From Silene noctiflora (taxonomy: Eukaryota; Streptophyta; Magnoliopsida; Caryophyllales; Caryophyllaceae): a stretch of 64,000 nucleotides of DNA. How positions within the stretch are numbered: the first letter of the stretch is position 1; each line of letters begins with the position of its first letter. Under the pieces are notes generated by a model. That model did not search any database. It was not told the origin of the DNA and saw only the letters and a list, made by a program, of their open reading frames with translations. Positions 34,301 to 48,689 of the stretch are shown here, piece by piece. The stretch covers positions 235,212 through 299,211 of the forward strand of contig VHZZ01000009.1 in assembly GCA_009801015.1 (NCBI GenBank), written 5' to 3'. The translations under genes were made by a program, and so were the position numbers.

Positions 34301-37300
34301 GTCTTGCATGCTGTTAAAAGGTTTTACGAGAAGAATCTTTACTTTGGCTAAAACCTGGCGTCTTAGTAACTCCTTACCTGTTGTTGAAAATTGTTGTTTA
34401 GGACTCAAATAAAGATTCTCTTAAACAATACTTCGTTGCCAGCAAGGAAATGATGTTTGCTTGCATACATCACAGTCTTTCTTAGCTGCAATTACAGTCT
34501 TGTTAAAAACTTTAAAGTGACGGCTAACTAATCATTAATTTTGTTAGGTGCTTGCTGTTTTTCTGATGTGTCTTGATGGTATTCCACTATTCCTTATACC
34601 ACAGCTCCGGTACCTGTAGGGGTTTGTTGGTTGTACTTCGTGGTTGCGTGAAGTTGTCGTGGTTGCGTGAAGTTGTTCCAATGATCTACATTCAGTTTTT
34701 ACATGGTTAATTGGTTATATTTGGCCCATTCTCTTGGTCAAGTCATGACAGCCTAAACCACCAGACTGATGTGGGGGCAACCCCCCAAATCTTTACAAAG
34801 TAGTTTCTATACAAAGTCGTGCTCTGGATTTAATACCTTGTCTCATATTAACAAGCCTTATTTATTAAAGATGAATGGAACAAAGTATAGTTCAACAGAT
34901 CTTTCCCACCGTTTTTGTGCGAGTTTCTTTTTCTGTAAGTCAGACACGGTTTCTCTGGTGTACAATTACTTACGCAGATTAAGTTGTGCAGTATGCAGTT
35001 TTGAACGTGCTATGATAAATGATTCTGGTCCATGTGTTCTCTTTGCAACACCGGGGATGATAAATGGCGGATTTTCACTAGAAGTTTTCAAGCAATGGGC
35101 ACCATCAGCAAAAAATCTTGTCACTTTACCTGGGTATTCATTCTAATTTCTGTTTATTATTCTATACCTTATTTCTGCTGTTTAGTTAAGGTAACAAGGG
35201 AAAAAAATTCTGGAAAGTTTACTAATGTGCTTCAGTTTTATATGGCGTGTTAGTTTTGCCAAGGAGAAGCACCGAGGAGTTGTTATTATGTGGGCTCTTA
35301 AGACGCTTCCTTTGATGAAACTAAATTGTAGATACATAGTGCTTGTAAGCTGTTATTGTTACCTACCCTTGAAGGAGATTGCTACTTGCTACCTCTGCAG
35401 TACAAGTTTTAGTTGGGTTTGTCTGTGTGCGGAGGGGTGGGGATTGGGGTTAAGACTTACCGTGGTATTACTGGAGGCTGTTCCATCACATTAGACAGAG
35501 TTGCTCTGCCCTTGACAGTCAGATGGATCTACTTTATACGATCTCTAGCCCATCTATATTGTCCACTTCTGACTTTGAAGGTCTACTTCGACCATTAATT
35601 TCTCCAGATATCTATAAAGGTATATTGTCAAAATCGTAACTTTCTGATTTATCAAAACATCTATTTTCATATTATCTTTTCAAAAAGTTGTAGCTATGAT
35701 ATATTGAGAGAAAATAGCTTTCAAAGTTGACTATGAAAGTCAAAGAGGGACAATATAAATGGGATGGAGTACATATGTACCTTTCAATCCTCCACTCAAA
35801 GAGGACGATATAATGGGATGGAGCAAGTATATTTGCTTGAAAGTTCTTGTAAATTGTAAAAGAACATTATCTGAGCTGCATTCTCACACATCATTTAAGG
35901 TTTGCGTTCTTACTTAGTTAGCTCCAGTTAATTGGAGGCTGTTTTTCTGGTGCGTAAAACTGATATACTGATCATTTCAGAGGTTCATTTTATACAGTGT
36001 GTAGAGTTGCTTTATATATGCAGATTTAAGATCTGAATCAATGGCTTGTCAAATATCCGTTTATTCAAAATCTATCCTTCTGCTTAATATATCCTTTCAT
36101 ATCCAAAATATGCTTATACCAAACTGAGAGGATACATGTGTAAATAAATACTTAGATTGGAAAGGTTGGTTATGTATTCAAGATATGAGACTACTCATTT
36201 GGTTTAGTAACCAAGAGCGTTCGCATTCATATGAAGGTGTGATTGTTTCTGACTGCACACTACTATGTACCCTCCAGGTATTGTGTTGCGGGTACCATAG
36301 GACATAAACTTATGTCCGGCAAGCCTACAAAGATCGATTTGGATAAGGATACACAGATTGATGTGCGATGCAAGGTTACTGCTATTCCTTCATATTTCGG
36401 CTACCAATGTTTTCAGTTTTTATTTGATTCCTTATGGTATCTTGGATCTTGTTTATATGTCATTTTTTGTCATTAACCTTTAGACCTTAGCCACAAAAGC
36501 TCTTCAGTTATGTCACAATGATGTGCATATTTTAACCAGACAAGGTATAAATTTAAACTATGTCGAGAACTAGGTGGAATTGCGGCCCAGTCCCCATGGC
36601 ACCAAAATGAAAATATTCCCTGTGGATTTTCTGGGTGCGAATTATGTGGTTTTGCTGTTGTTTTTCCCTCCTGCCATCTCACCAGTCTTGTCCACAAATT
36701 TCATACTTAGTAAATAACTAAATATGCAAGACTGGTTTTGGTGCAAGTGCAGATTCATCAACTGGCATTTAGCGCTCACACCGACAGTAAAGGAATAATG
36801 GATCTTCTGAAATTTTTGCGCCCAAAGCATGTGATGCTTGTTCATGGTGAAAAGCCTAAAATGGCAACCCTCAAGGGTAAAATCCAGACTGAACTCGGAG
36901 TTCCTTGTTATGATCCTGCAAATACTGAAACCGTAACAATTCCATCAACTCAGTATGTGCGAGCTAATGTCTCAACCCCATTCATCCAGTCTACATTGTG
37001 TCCGAACTTCAGCTTCAAAAGCACTGTAGCGGAATCGGAGTCCGAACTAGGTGGAAGGGACGATGAAACTCCATCAGTTTTGCAGGTATCAATGTTTTGT
37101 ATGAGACGGTCTCACATATGAGGCCAACCAAATTCTGTTGTGTATTATTCATTTCATTATATATGAGGCCAACCTCTCATATAAGTGCTATTTGTGTACA
37201 GGTATGTGATGAAAGGGTTGCAGAAGGGTTGCTAGTTCTGGAAAGGAACCAGAAAGCGAAAGTCATTCACCAGGATGAGTGGTCCGGGAAACGAGAAACA

Positions 37301-37303
37301 TGA
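25321..37303 (+). CDS. CPSF73-II: CPSF73-II / INTS11-like RNA endonuclease (metallo-beta-lactamase, beta-CASP)
   Basis: Zinc-dependent RNA 3'-end processing nuclease family; the plant protein is nuclear, associates with cleavage/polyadenylation factors and is related to Integrator subunit 11 (known). Fourteen exons, all in phase: 25321-25345, 25504-25681, 26056-26128, 26596-26713, 28529-28602, 29666-29802, 30881-30944, 31432-31497, 32319-32388, 34091-34195, 34992-35133, 36278-36374, 36753-37085, 37202-37303; 527 aa. Visible motifs: MFDCGMHMG; the metal-binding HFHLDH (about residue 68), with its F codon formed across the exon 2/3 junction; AGHVIGAAM and TGDYN; then LVITEST, FSAHTD and MLVHGEKP (motifs A-C of the beta-CASP/MBL fold). 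All predicted zinc ligands are present. Arabidopsis CPSF73-II is about 613 aa; this model stops after [13 protein letters not shown], lacking the family C-terminal domain. A missed downstream exon is possible, but I found no matching sequence before 38300. Confidence 0.92.
25766..25945. mobile_element. hAT-like MITE in CPSF73-II intron 2
   Basis: Ends CAGTGGCGGAACCAGG and (right, reverse complemented) CAGTGGCACAACCAGG, 14 of 16 matching. Flanking 8-mers AATGGGTT and ATCGTGTT agree at 5 of 8. 180 bp, no ORF. Same family as 3602-3765 and probably 27320-27885; a single end (GGCTCCGCCACGGCTG) also appears near 50370. Confidence 0.6.
27320..27885. mobile_element. Probable hAT-like element in CPSF73-II intron 4
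   Basis: Left GCCGTGGCGAATTTAGG and right, reverse complemented, CCATGAGCGGAATTAAAGG resemble the CAGTGGCGGAA family ends. The interior has GGGGGCC words, GGTTCGATCC and a palindromic GTGGAAGATTGATTC-CCAC region. About 565 bp, no clear ORF, target duplication not seen. Confidence 0.4.
28952..29133. mobile_element. Mutator-like MITE (TGTTACTCCGACAC family) in CPSF73-II intron 5
   Basis: Begins TATGTTACGCCGACAC. Flanks TATACTGTC (28943-28951) and TATACTGTT (29134-29142) match at 8 of 9, fitting a Mutator-type duplication. The interior is built of CGACAC/GTGTCG words and shares ACACTTCA-TTAGACCA with the copy at 59385-59544. The right end is eroded. Confidence 0.6.
30394..30599. mobile_element. 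Stowaway MITE in CPSF73-II intron 6
   Basis: Perfect canonical ends CTCCCTCCGTCCCGGTCA (left) and TGACCGGGACGGAGGGAG (right), flanked by TA on both sides. 206 bp, no ORF. Intact ends suggest a fairly young Tc1/mariner-type insertion. Confidence 0.92.
32605..33322. mobile_element. Mutator-like non-autonomous element, 718 bp, in CPSF73-II intron 9
   Basis: A perfect 9-bp duplication GTCCGAAAG flanks it (32596-32604 and 33323-33331). The inner ends TATATGATACTCGACTCG and (reverse complemented) TATGGTGCTCGGACTCG are alignable inverted repeats. GTGTCC words recur near both ends. The 9-bp duplication points to Mutator. Short ORFs inside show no transposase motif. Confidence 0.65.
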
Positions 37304-38300
37304 ACCATACTTGAAGTGGGCTGCTGTTTTCCGATGGGCCCTCCTGAATTGGCGCAGCCTACTAACACCTAGCGAAGTTTCATGTTGTGCCTACAGATTA
37401 GAATGTGGCTAGGTATGTCAGGCAACAACCAGGAACGCCCTGTTGTGTCTGTTGATCTTTAGCTGTGGGCTCACCCTGGTGCTTGTTTTCATAGGCGTCT
37501 TGTATTTCGCTTTACAAATTATGAGTTGAACAATGATTTTGTGTTTTGCATATTTGCGTTAGCAGACAGATGTTAACATTGCTGCCCCATCAAAAGGGTA
37601 AATTTTAAGCAGGGCACAGTTGGTACTATGAAGTTACTTCGTTGTTTTTTTAAGCAATGTGCGTTACCATCGGCCTTGCTTAAGACGGATTCAATAGTAT
37701 ATGAAGATCGTTGTTTTGATAAATCAAACATAACATAACAAATTTGACGATGTCTCACTTGTGACAGATCAAGTATTACCCACATGGTAGACAGACAAAA
37801 TATTACAACCTAAATTAAAGGTGAGCAAAATATCACAATCCAAATTCAGATCGTATATCCGGTTTCCCATTCAGGAAACTCCGATTTGAAATTGGTTCAA
37901 CTGAACTGGCTTTCAGTACCCTGCTATTATTACAACCTAATCTTTTTAGCTTTTAGAACCAAGTTGAGACAAACCATACTAATCTAATTAGACACAGATT
38001 GATCATTGTTCTAGGCAAGCAGTCCTTAAAGATCTCTATACTAACGATGTCACACTCAATTGCCTACAGTCTACATAACCCATTCTTAGATGAGGAATTC
38101 ATCTTACTATGAACGATGAGTAGATGTACTGCCAGGAGAGAATCATTTCACCGCGAGAATCTAAACTATAATAATTCAGCCTGCATAAATCTGATTGGTA
38201 CAATTTCCAGGGTCAAGGATCAAAATCACCCGACTTAAGAACAAACAAACATTGTTCAAAAACAAAAACATGAAGCGTAAACTTAAGGAGAAAACTACAC
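37304..38300. other. Between converging CPSF73-II and RPL32; no gene seen
   Basis: Contains both 3' UTRs. I searched by eye for a missing C-terminal exon of CPSF73-II and found none. Around 37745-37850 there is a diverged CACTTGTGACAGATCAAGTA segment resembling an end of the 4943-5079 MITE family. Confidence 0.4.
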
Positions 38301-40116
<1,816 letters not shown>

Positions 40117-40118
40117 GG

Positions 40119-40520
40119 CTGCTTTCTTCAATTAACTTACTTACCTACACCATTTTCCATAACAACACATTAACATCAACAGTAAAAAAATCATAAAATA
40201 ACAGTAAAATCAGAATAAATTGGTTTAATCAGAGTAAAACCCAGAAATGATATAGCTATATAACACCGATTAAAGTGAAAACTATTGAATTTTTACAAGG
40301 TTTAACCGCTTAATTTCATAAGAACACGGAATATGGTATAAATTAGGTTAATTGAAGTAAAACCCAGAAATTATATAGCTATATAAAATCGATTAAGGGG
40401 AAAAAAGACTGAATTTTGAGAAGGGATTACCGTTTGATTTGGGTGCGCCGCCGAGGTATCAAAATGACAGAAGTGTTATTGCTAGGGTTTTATAGGTGGG
40501 AAGAAAATGATGGTGGTGGA
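40119..40520 (-). promoter_or_regulatory. RPL32: Inferred RPL32 leader, 5' UTR intron and promoter-proximal region
   Basis: Minus-strand AAACCCTAGCAATAAC (near 40490) contains the telo-box-like AAACCCTA that is common in plant ribosomal-protein promoters. It is followed by a leader and the donor AACG|GTAATCC at 40430. Two similar ~50-bp blocks inside the intron (AAACCCAGAAATGATATAGC near 40240 and AAACCCAGAAATTATATAGC near 40360) are a local duplication. The telo-box role is inference from other RP genes. Confidence 0.4.
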
Positions 40521-42067
40521 TTCTAAAATTAGGGTTTTGTAGTGTGATTGGAGATGCTTGATGGGCTCTTTTGTTGTTTGGGTAATACTTAATAGCCCAT
40601 ATAGGAAGGTTTGGGTTGATTATGGTAGTAAGTTGTAACTTATAGATGATTGAATGCGGGTTTGGATTATCGGGTTTGATCGGTGTTCTGGTTTATAGGT
40701 GGATTATGGGATTCAAGATGGATTAGTGGATTTGTTTCTTTTTTAAAAAAAGAAATGAATCCTTAAAACAATGAAGCATATAACATGTAATTTAATTTAT
40801 ATTTTAAGTTGAATTTTTTTTATTTTTTTTTCGAGATTTAGGGTTAACTTCATAAATTTAACCTTTGAACTCACCGGCTTTAACTTGACGGTTTTATATA
40901 CATTTTTTGAAATGTCAATCAACGGTTATGGTATTTTTCCATCTGCATGCGTAAAAAACTACTCACATATAACTTATTTTTTCATATTTTTCTTCATGTA
41001 TTTTAAAGATTGGCTCATAAAAATGAGTTGCCTTGTGAGAACAAACATGACCCTGAGTTGGTCTTATATCTAAACCTGTTGGTTTAGTTGATGGGCCACG
41101 TTTTGGCCAGCTTGTCTTAACCCGCGGAAAAAACGAAAAAAACAGAAGTGGTCTAGCTTGCTGGCTCGACCTTCCTACTTGTCAATTTAGGGTTGCCTTC
41201 TGCCAACTTGGCCTAACCCGACCTCCCAGCTAGCTGCTTTATGGTTGCCTTTTATTAGCCTGGCCTGACTCGCCATCAATAATAGGTTGGTTACTACCAT
41301 GACTCTAGGAAAGCACAAAATGCTAAAGCCAAGGATTAGCACCAAGGTTCATTATGTACTTGGACATAAAATGCAACTATAACATTTCGAAACGAGGGTT
41401 TGGGTTAGAATACGCTGACTTACACAATTTTTTTGGCTTATGGGTAAATAGGTTAGCGGATTTTGAACAGATCGAAGGCCAAACCTGCATACAAGATTAC
41501 AAGACACCACTATAATATTTTGAAAACACGTTCGGCCCTGTTTTTTTTTTAATTAATTTCAGCTTTTATAAATTCAATTTAGTTTTAGTCGATTCAGTAT
41601 GGTTAAGTTCACAAAAGTTTAGGTCAATACTATACTATTTTGTATTGCATATTAATTCAGTTAAATTTAAATAAATTCAATTCAATTCAAATTTATAATT
41701 TCAGTTCGATTTGACCAGTTTCACTCTAAAAGAATAGAACGAACCCGGTTTTCCGATTTTAAAACGAGACAATCCATAAACAAGTCCGATCTAAGATAAG
41801 AGCAAATCATCAGTGACAGTCCCGTATACTACTGAATCTCTATTATGCGAACTACCAAAGAACAAAGCATTGCTCAATCTCACAACAATGGTGGCCATAC
41901 TTACACAACTACTCTATAATCTAATCAATTAAAACTACCTTATCCATATTCATTCTCTCCATAACTTATCGTAATTCAAAACCCATTATTCTTTTATTGC
42001 GTTTATATTATTTGAATTCTGCAATAAACAGTTCAGTGTTGCATGATTAGTTGATAGATAGATAAAG
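40521..42067. other. Divergent intergenic region RPL32 / CAT; no gene
   Basis: No coding exon recognised. From 41525 to 41715 lies the third TTCAGTT-rich block (CGGCCCTGTTTTTTTTTT then AATTTCAGCTTTTATA). The final ~60 bases before 42068 are probably the CAT 5' UTR. Confidence 0.4.
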
Positions 42068-45000
42068 ATGGATGCAAAAATGGGTAAATGGTTAAAAGGT
42101 CTAGGAAGAAGAAAACAGGTGGATTCAGTTCATAGAGATAATTATCAGCAGCAACAGCAGCCTCCTCAACTTGCTAGAGTTTTATCTGTTTCTCATCTTA
42201 CTGCTATTGGTATACCGTCTATTTTTTCCGAGAGCGGATTCTCTGTCCCATTTACGTGTATTAGTTTAATTTTGTCACATACTTTACATGCCAATCATGT
42301 TTTTTATTAAGAAATTGACTATGCTTTGTGTTTGCTTGAAAAATCTATTCATCATTGATGGAACTATATGATGTGGTGTTGTCTGAGGGTGCTAGTTGGT
42401 GCTGCTGTCGTCGGGAGATGAAAATTTTGAAAATTTGGATTTTTTTTAGGTTACCGTGTTAGTTAACCAGTTCAGCACTTCGGCCTTTTAATGTTTTTGA
42501 TTTTGATCATGTTTCCTACCCTACCTTGGAATGCAGGCTTTGCTACTAGGATTATGGGTTTTATTGTATGTGGAATTTGTGTTATGATGACTGTATCGTT
42601 GCCTTGGTAACGGTGTCAGGATTCGGTGTTAGGGATTAAACTTTAAGCGGAAATTATAGGAGACCCAAAATCAATAAGATCATTGTGAATGGCCTTGAGT
42701 TTTCTATTTACTGTAGGGTTTGGGTCGGGTTTGTTCTTTTTGCATTTACTGACTGGTGTCTTGTTCAGGCATTGGCACGACTATTGGTGCCGGAGTATAT
42801 ATTCTGATAGGTACAGTAGCGAGGGAGTGTTCGGGACCAGCACTGACTTTATCCTTTCTGTTCGCTGGTATAGCGGCTGGCCTCTCTGCTTTTTGCTATG
42901 CAGAGCTTGCCAGTCGTTGCCCTTCAGCAGGCAGTGCTTATCATTACTCATACGTATGCGTTGGTGAAGGGTGAGTGTCTAAAACATTACATTCTCATTG
43001 TTAATATGTTGGGGAACTTTACGTTGGAGTTCTTCAGAATCGTCCATACTAAAAGGAGGATCACAAGCCAGAAGCAGTCAAGAAGGTCTAGTTTCACTCT
43101 TTTTATTGATTCTTGGATCATTTTCAGGGTGGCCTGGCTGATTGGGTGGTCTTTGATGCTGGAGTATACAATAGGTGGCTCGGCAATTGCTCGTGGTGTA
43201 TCTCCAAATTTGGTACTCTAAGCTTACACCAAAATCTTATGTTTCCTATTTAGAATTATCTAATTCTCTCGGATTTGGTTTTTGTGTTTGTTAAAATTCT
43301 TTCTGTGGCGCAGTGTAGAGCCCTAAACATTTTTTTTTATATGGAGTTTCTCATGGTAACAAGCCCATGGCTTTAACCTAAGTTTGATGATTTATACTGC
43401 ACCATTTACGTAGTTGGAGTAGGGTGTCTTATGGCTCTTCTAGCTCTTGCCTTTACTGAATGAGAAGGAATTTTATTTCAGGACATGACATGCATATTGC
43501 CTGGGAGCCTTTGAGGCACCGGGGGATGATATTATGTTGCTGTCGTAATTAATTATTAGATTGTAGAAGTAGACTGCACTAGATAATTACTACGGAGTAG
43601 TATTTAAACTGTTTTTCAATTAGGAGCTAAACAAGGCCTTACTTATGTGTTTACACTATAAACTCTCAATAAGCTGCCGTTCCTTGGTTATTTGATCATT
43701 TGTAGTTTCCAACAGGTCTTGCTCTTTGGCAGTAGCAATAGCCTACCTTCATTTCTGGCGCGTCAATATATTCCCGCTCTTGGTGTTGTTGTTGATCCCT
43801 GTGCCTCAATTCTTGTTGTGATTGTCACCGCACTCTTGTGTCTCGGAATCAAAGAGGTAATATTTGATCATGTTTGTAGAGTTCCATAGGAACCATGAAA
43901 TTAACCTTGAGTTTGCCTTGTGCTGCTCCATTTATTGAATCACGCAAGTTTGCAGAGCTCATTTGCACAAGCCATTGTTACAACAGGAAATATATGCGCC
44001 TTGATTTTTGTTATAATTGCTGGGACATATCTAGGTTTCAAAACCAGATGGACTGGCTATGAGCTTCCAAAAGGGTAAGAATTATTGTTTTGCGCTTTGG
44101 ATGATTCTTAGCGGCTTTTGTAGTAGTGGCCTAGTGGGTTTATTCACATTTGAATCTTCTCAAAACTAGCTTTTATATGCAGATACTTTCCATTTGGAAT
44201 AAATGGTGTGCTTGCTGGCTCCGCAACAGTATTTTTTTCGTACATTGGTTTCGATGCTGTTGCAAGTACTGCTGAAGAGGTATAACATCTTTCAACTAGT
44301 GGTTATAATTGTACGGGCTGAGTATCAAGTTATCAACTCCCTGTTACTTCCCATTCTGTAGGTGAAGAATCCAAAGCGAGATTTACCATTGGGTATAGCC
44401 TTTTCATTGTTCACGTGCTGTGGATTATACATGCTGGTTTCTGTTGTTGTTGTTGGTCTTGTGCCATATTATGAGCTTGACCCAGACACCCCTATTTCCT
44501 CTGCATTTGATAGTCACGGGATGCACTGGGCAGCGTAAGTTTTCTCTACATTTGCATTGTTTCTTTAGTGCATAGTGACAAATTTGGGCGACTTCTATTA
44601 TTTTCTTTGTTTTTCGTACCGTCGTACTCGAGTGTTGCACACTTGCACTTGCCATGACTCAAATATTGATACACAGGAACACATCTTCAAAACAAAAATT
44701 AAAAACATTTAGGGTTTCTAAAGTGAAGTAGAGATAGAGATGTGTTTGAATATAAGGCTTAATGCCATAAAAAATCATAATATATAATACAAATAAATAT
44801 ATAATAGTATCTTCCCCTATTTTACCTTCCATTTGTCTCCGCTAGGGAAGTGTAGGATTATAGATGTCGGGTACTGATTCCATATATCCTTGAGCGTCAA
44901 ATCAGACCTGAGTATGTCTCTAAGTGGAAAGCTGAAGTAGCATATGTTACAGCTAAGAAATACAGCAATCCTAACATGTGTTTCTAAGAGTTATTCGGCT

Positions 45001-48000
45001 ATCTTTGAAGGTACATAATCACAATTGGGGCATCAACAGCTCTCTGTTCGTCTCTGTTGGGTTCGTTTCTTCCGCAGGTAGATATATCTTGCAACTTATA
45101 TGCCACTAGAAGTCTAGAATGCACTCATCTCAGATGTTACGTAGAGAAACTTCGGTGACAACTTTAAATATATAAATGCTGACTGTAGGGCTCTAGTTTT
45201 TTAGCTTTTACGTTATTGTCATTTTCTAATTGGATATTTTATGCACACATTAGATGGTAGAAATACATGTGCCCATTAAATCCTTTCTCCACTTGACGTG
45301 ATCATTTAATGCAAGACACTCCCGGTCTCCCATAGACTGTTAGTCCGTCACCTTACTTTGCCTGCTTGTCACATGTCTAAGACCCGATAAACTGACATGA
45401 CATAACGGTTTGACACACTATTTTTGGCCAAGTCATGCACGACACTCAACATGGTGTCGTTTCCAACACTTCCAGCCGAGTCGGAGTAACATAGCCTAGG
45501 TGTTTGACCTTGGATTCGTGTGCAAGACCTAGAGTTTGCGTCATGCAGTACTGCATTGGAACTCATTTTAGTTTGATTTAAGTTTGTTTTGCCCCTTTTC
45601 TGTATTTAGATTTCAAATCTTTTTGCCCTTTCAATAGGATGTGAACTTATTGAGTTTTTAGAATTAGCCATGAAGGAAACTTTTTTGCTATTCTGACATA
45701 GGTTTTTATCTCTCTCTGCTGAAGCCTCGAGTTCTAATGGCGATGGCTAGAGATGGTTTACTACCATCATTTTTCTCAGATGTTAATGCGCGAACACAAG
45801 TTCCTGTGAAGAGTACAATTTTAACTGGAGTTTTTGCTGCAACACTTGCCTTCTTCATGGATGTATCACAACTGGCAGGAATGGTATCTCATCTATAACT
45901 TTGAGTTTACTTTACTTTTTTTAGGTAAAGCGATTGTGTGTATGTTGATCAATTTCTTTTAAATGCGTAGAAGACTGATTTGAATACCATAATGGGAGAG
46001 AAAGGGGTGTCAAACAAGAAAACAGTACGCGAAGGAATACGGTGAAAAGTAGAGAAACTCATATTATCATTTAAAAGTTGTACGTACTCTATAGTGTGAG
46101 AAGATGACTAATCAATGTCTACATTGTTTGATCTTCAAAGTCGAATAGAGACCAAATAAATGAGATGGAAGGAGTAATTCAAAGACTGAGAATAGTGAAA
46201 CCTTTTTAGTAATCTGCGGAAATGAACCAAAGGATTTTGGATATCCGGTAAAAATGAATGTGAGCGTAGTTTATTGTTTTCCATAAATGACCCCTGCATT
46301 ATCATGTTGACTCGTTACGCTTCTTGTGCTTTACTTTTGATTATGATCTTCCAAATAATAATTTATTTGACGCAGGTCAGTGTAGGTACCCTCTTGGCAT
46401 TCACGGTGGTTGCCATATCGCTGCTTATAATAAGATATGTTCCACCAAATGAGGTACCACTTCCACCATCACTTCAGGATTCAAAAGGTGTGGATTTATT
46501 GAATCATAGTGGTTATGTCGAGGTAGCTGATGACATAAATTCAAGAAAGCTTGTCGGAACCTTCAAGGATGAAATCCAACCTCTACTTGAGCAGGGGAGC
46601 TCATCCATCAGGCATCCTCTCATTCTGAAGCAATCACCTGAATTCAGTAGTGAGTTACAACATCCATGCTTTTGCAGTACTTTAACTGACAGAGAACATA
46701 AGTCGTATAAAATGTATTGTTTCTAAAATGCGAGTCTGCCTTTTGTTGTGTACTATGGAAGATGGAAAACGATGGTCGCATACTCTTTTGTCCGAAATCT
46801 ACTTTAGAAGGGATTTTAGTAGTCCGTTTACAAAACAAATGTGTTCTTATTCAGATTTGAGAAGGTTTTGTGTCATTTTCAAAGGTTTGTGTCTGATATT
46901 TGTCTCCTCATTGGCGTACTCCTTCAGATACACCAAATGATGAAAGGAGGAGAAGTATTGCCGGGTGGACCATAGTTGCTATCTGTCTTGGTGCACTTCT
47001 TCTGGCATTTGGTGCTTCCGACGTTGGTCTTTCCAGGTATGGCACGAGATCTATACCATTTGAACAACCAAACTGTTGATGTGGTGTTAACAATATCTTC
47101 AGCTTGAACTTTTAGCTAATGGATATACAAGTAGACTTCCCGAACAGGTCTTTAGGGCCGGGTTTAGGTCAGATCATTTTGAGTATATTAAACATTTGAG
47201 TCGAGTCATTCAGGTTCGTTTTGTTTCCATTGTGCTATTATTGGGTCATGTGGTTGTGTGGTGGTGGTTGTAGGTTGGTAGTATTATGGTCTATAAAATT
47301 CGTAAAGTGGTGGATGCTATTGTAAAATGAATCTAGTTACTATTTCACACATATAACTTCAGTTTCAACGTTATGCTCCTTTTGTGGCAGTATCCCTCTG
47401 TTCACACTATGCGCAGTGGGCGCTGCTCTTTTGATATCTGGTTTGATAATTCTCTCCTGCATTAACCAAGACGATGGAAGACACAGTTTCGGTCACACAG
47501 GAGGTAATCCTTCCTTTTCTACCGGATCTCTCGATTCTTCAAGCTGAATAACTAAGTTGTGAAATTCTCTTACATACATGTCTTGTATTTTGATTCTTAT
47601 TTTTCAGGTTTTATTTGTCCATTCGTTCCAATTCTACCTGTCGCTTCTGTTCTCATTAATGTTTACTTACTGGTAAATCTCGGGTGAGTAATTTACATTT
47701 CAGCATGACCACCTGTTCCTTGTCCTAGTCTTTTAACCAGTCTTATAAAAGCGCAATCAATTTAGTGCCACTTGGGGAAGCTCCCTTCCTAACCACTGTT
47801 TCGAGTTTCATCTTATAAACCTTTCGATCTATCTGTCTCAGTTCTGCAACATGGGTTCGTGTGCTAGTATGGGTGTTAATAGGAATGCTTGTTTACGCGC
47901 TGTACGGGAGGACTCACAGCTCACTGAGGGATGCAATTTATGTGCCAGCAGCTCACGCCAATGACATCTTTCGCAGTCTGTGCACTGCCCCAGACATTCA

Positions 48001-48049
48001 TATACAGCATCCTAACAACTTGGAAACAGGTCACTATTTTAGTGATTAA
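42068..48049 (+). CDS. CAT2: Cationic amino acid transporter, CAT2/3/4 type
   Basis: Membrane carrier of the APC superfamily; plant CAT2/CAT4 move amino acids across the tonoplast (known). Fourteen exons in phase: 42068-42209, 42769-42970, 43128-43212, 43716-43856, 43956-44074, 44183-44279, 44362-44534, 45011-45077, 45725-45883, 46376-46646, 46928-47036, 47391-47503, 47608-47683, 47842-48049; 653 aa (Arabidopsis CAT2 is 635). The conserved first-helix motif GTTIGAGVYILIGTVARE, then AELASRCPSAGSAYHYSYV, LEYTIGGSAIARG, ELPKGYFPFGINGVLAGSA, SYIGFDAVASTAEEVKNPKRDLP and MAMARDGLLPSFFSD are all present. A hydrophilic loop (about residues 420-480) separates the C-terminal helices. PFVPILPVASVLINVYL and the WVRVLVWVLIGMLVYALYGR helix fit the CAT C-terminal domain. 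The C-terminal tail ends HPNNLETGHYFSD. Which of CAT2/3/4 is the orthologue is not certain. Confidence 0.93.
45370..45499. mobile_element. Eroded TGTTACTCCGAC-family MITE in CAT intron 8
   Basis: The right end GTCGGAGTAACATAG is the reverse complement of the left end of the 59385 and 28952 copies. Upstream is dense in GACAC/GTGTC words. The left end is approximate and no target duplication was found. Confidence 0.45.
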
Positions 48050-48689
48050 TTATACATTGTAAGTAATTTTTGTATTACTGCCATCATCAATGGCCTTATT
48101 GGTGACTTCTCCATAGTTTCGGAATCTTAGCCATACGCAGTAATTTTGGACGTCCATTCTCGATCATGGATGTCTTGTGTATCTACTCAGAAACTCAAGT
48201 GTCTGAATGAGAAATTTATTTGGAAAAAGTTTCTGTAATGGAAGATTCACTCATCTGCCACTACGCCACTACGACTCTTGCAATTCTCTATCCAATGTCA
48301 TTTCCCACTCTGCTCCAGCGGCCGTCACAAACTCAAATTAGCGTGATGAGAACTACAATGGCGGTCCTAATTATTTTCCTAATCAGTATGTTGGTATCGT
48401 AGTGGCTCTTTGATGGGAATAAATACATTCTTAACCTAAATGAAGTGTGTAAAGTATCGGATAGCCATTGAAATTCACGGGGAGCGTCATGTCAACACAC
48501 AACTAAGTGAAGTGTATAACAGAACCAAAACACGAAGATAAAGATACACGGTATGACAGTGCTAGCATTCTTCCAAAAAAATACAAGAAACATGCATTTC
48601 TTGGTTAAACCAGATGCATTACGGGAAATGTTTACAGTTTACACAGCAAAAATAAGTGTTCTTGAATCGAACAGATTACACTTCTGACT
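48050..48689. other. Between converging CAT and unknown-protein gene; no gene seen
   Basis: Holds the two facing 3' UTRs. A short ORF at 48220-48402 has no recognisable similarity and is probably accidental. Confidence 0.4.
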
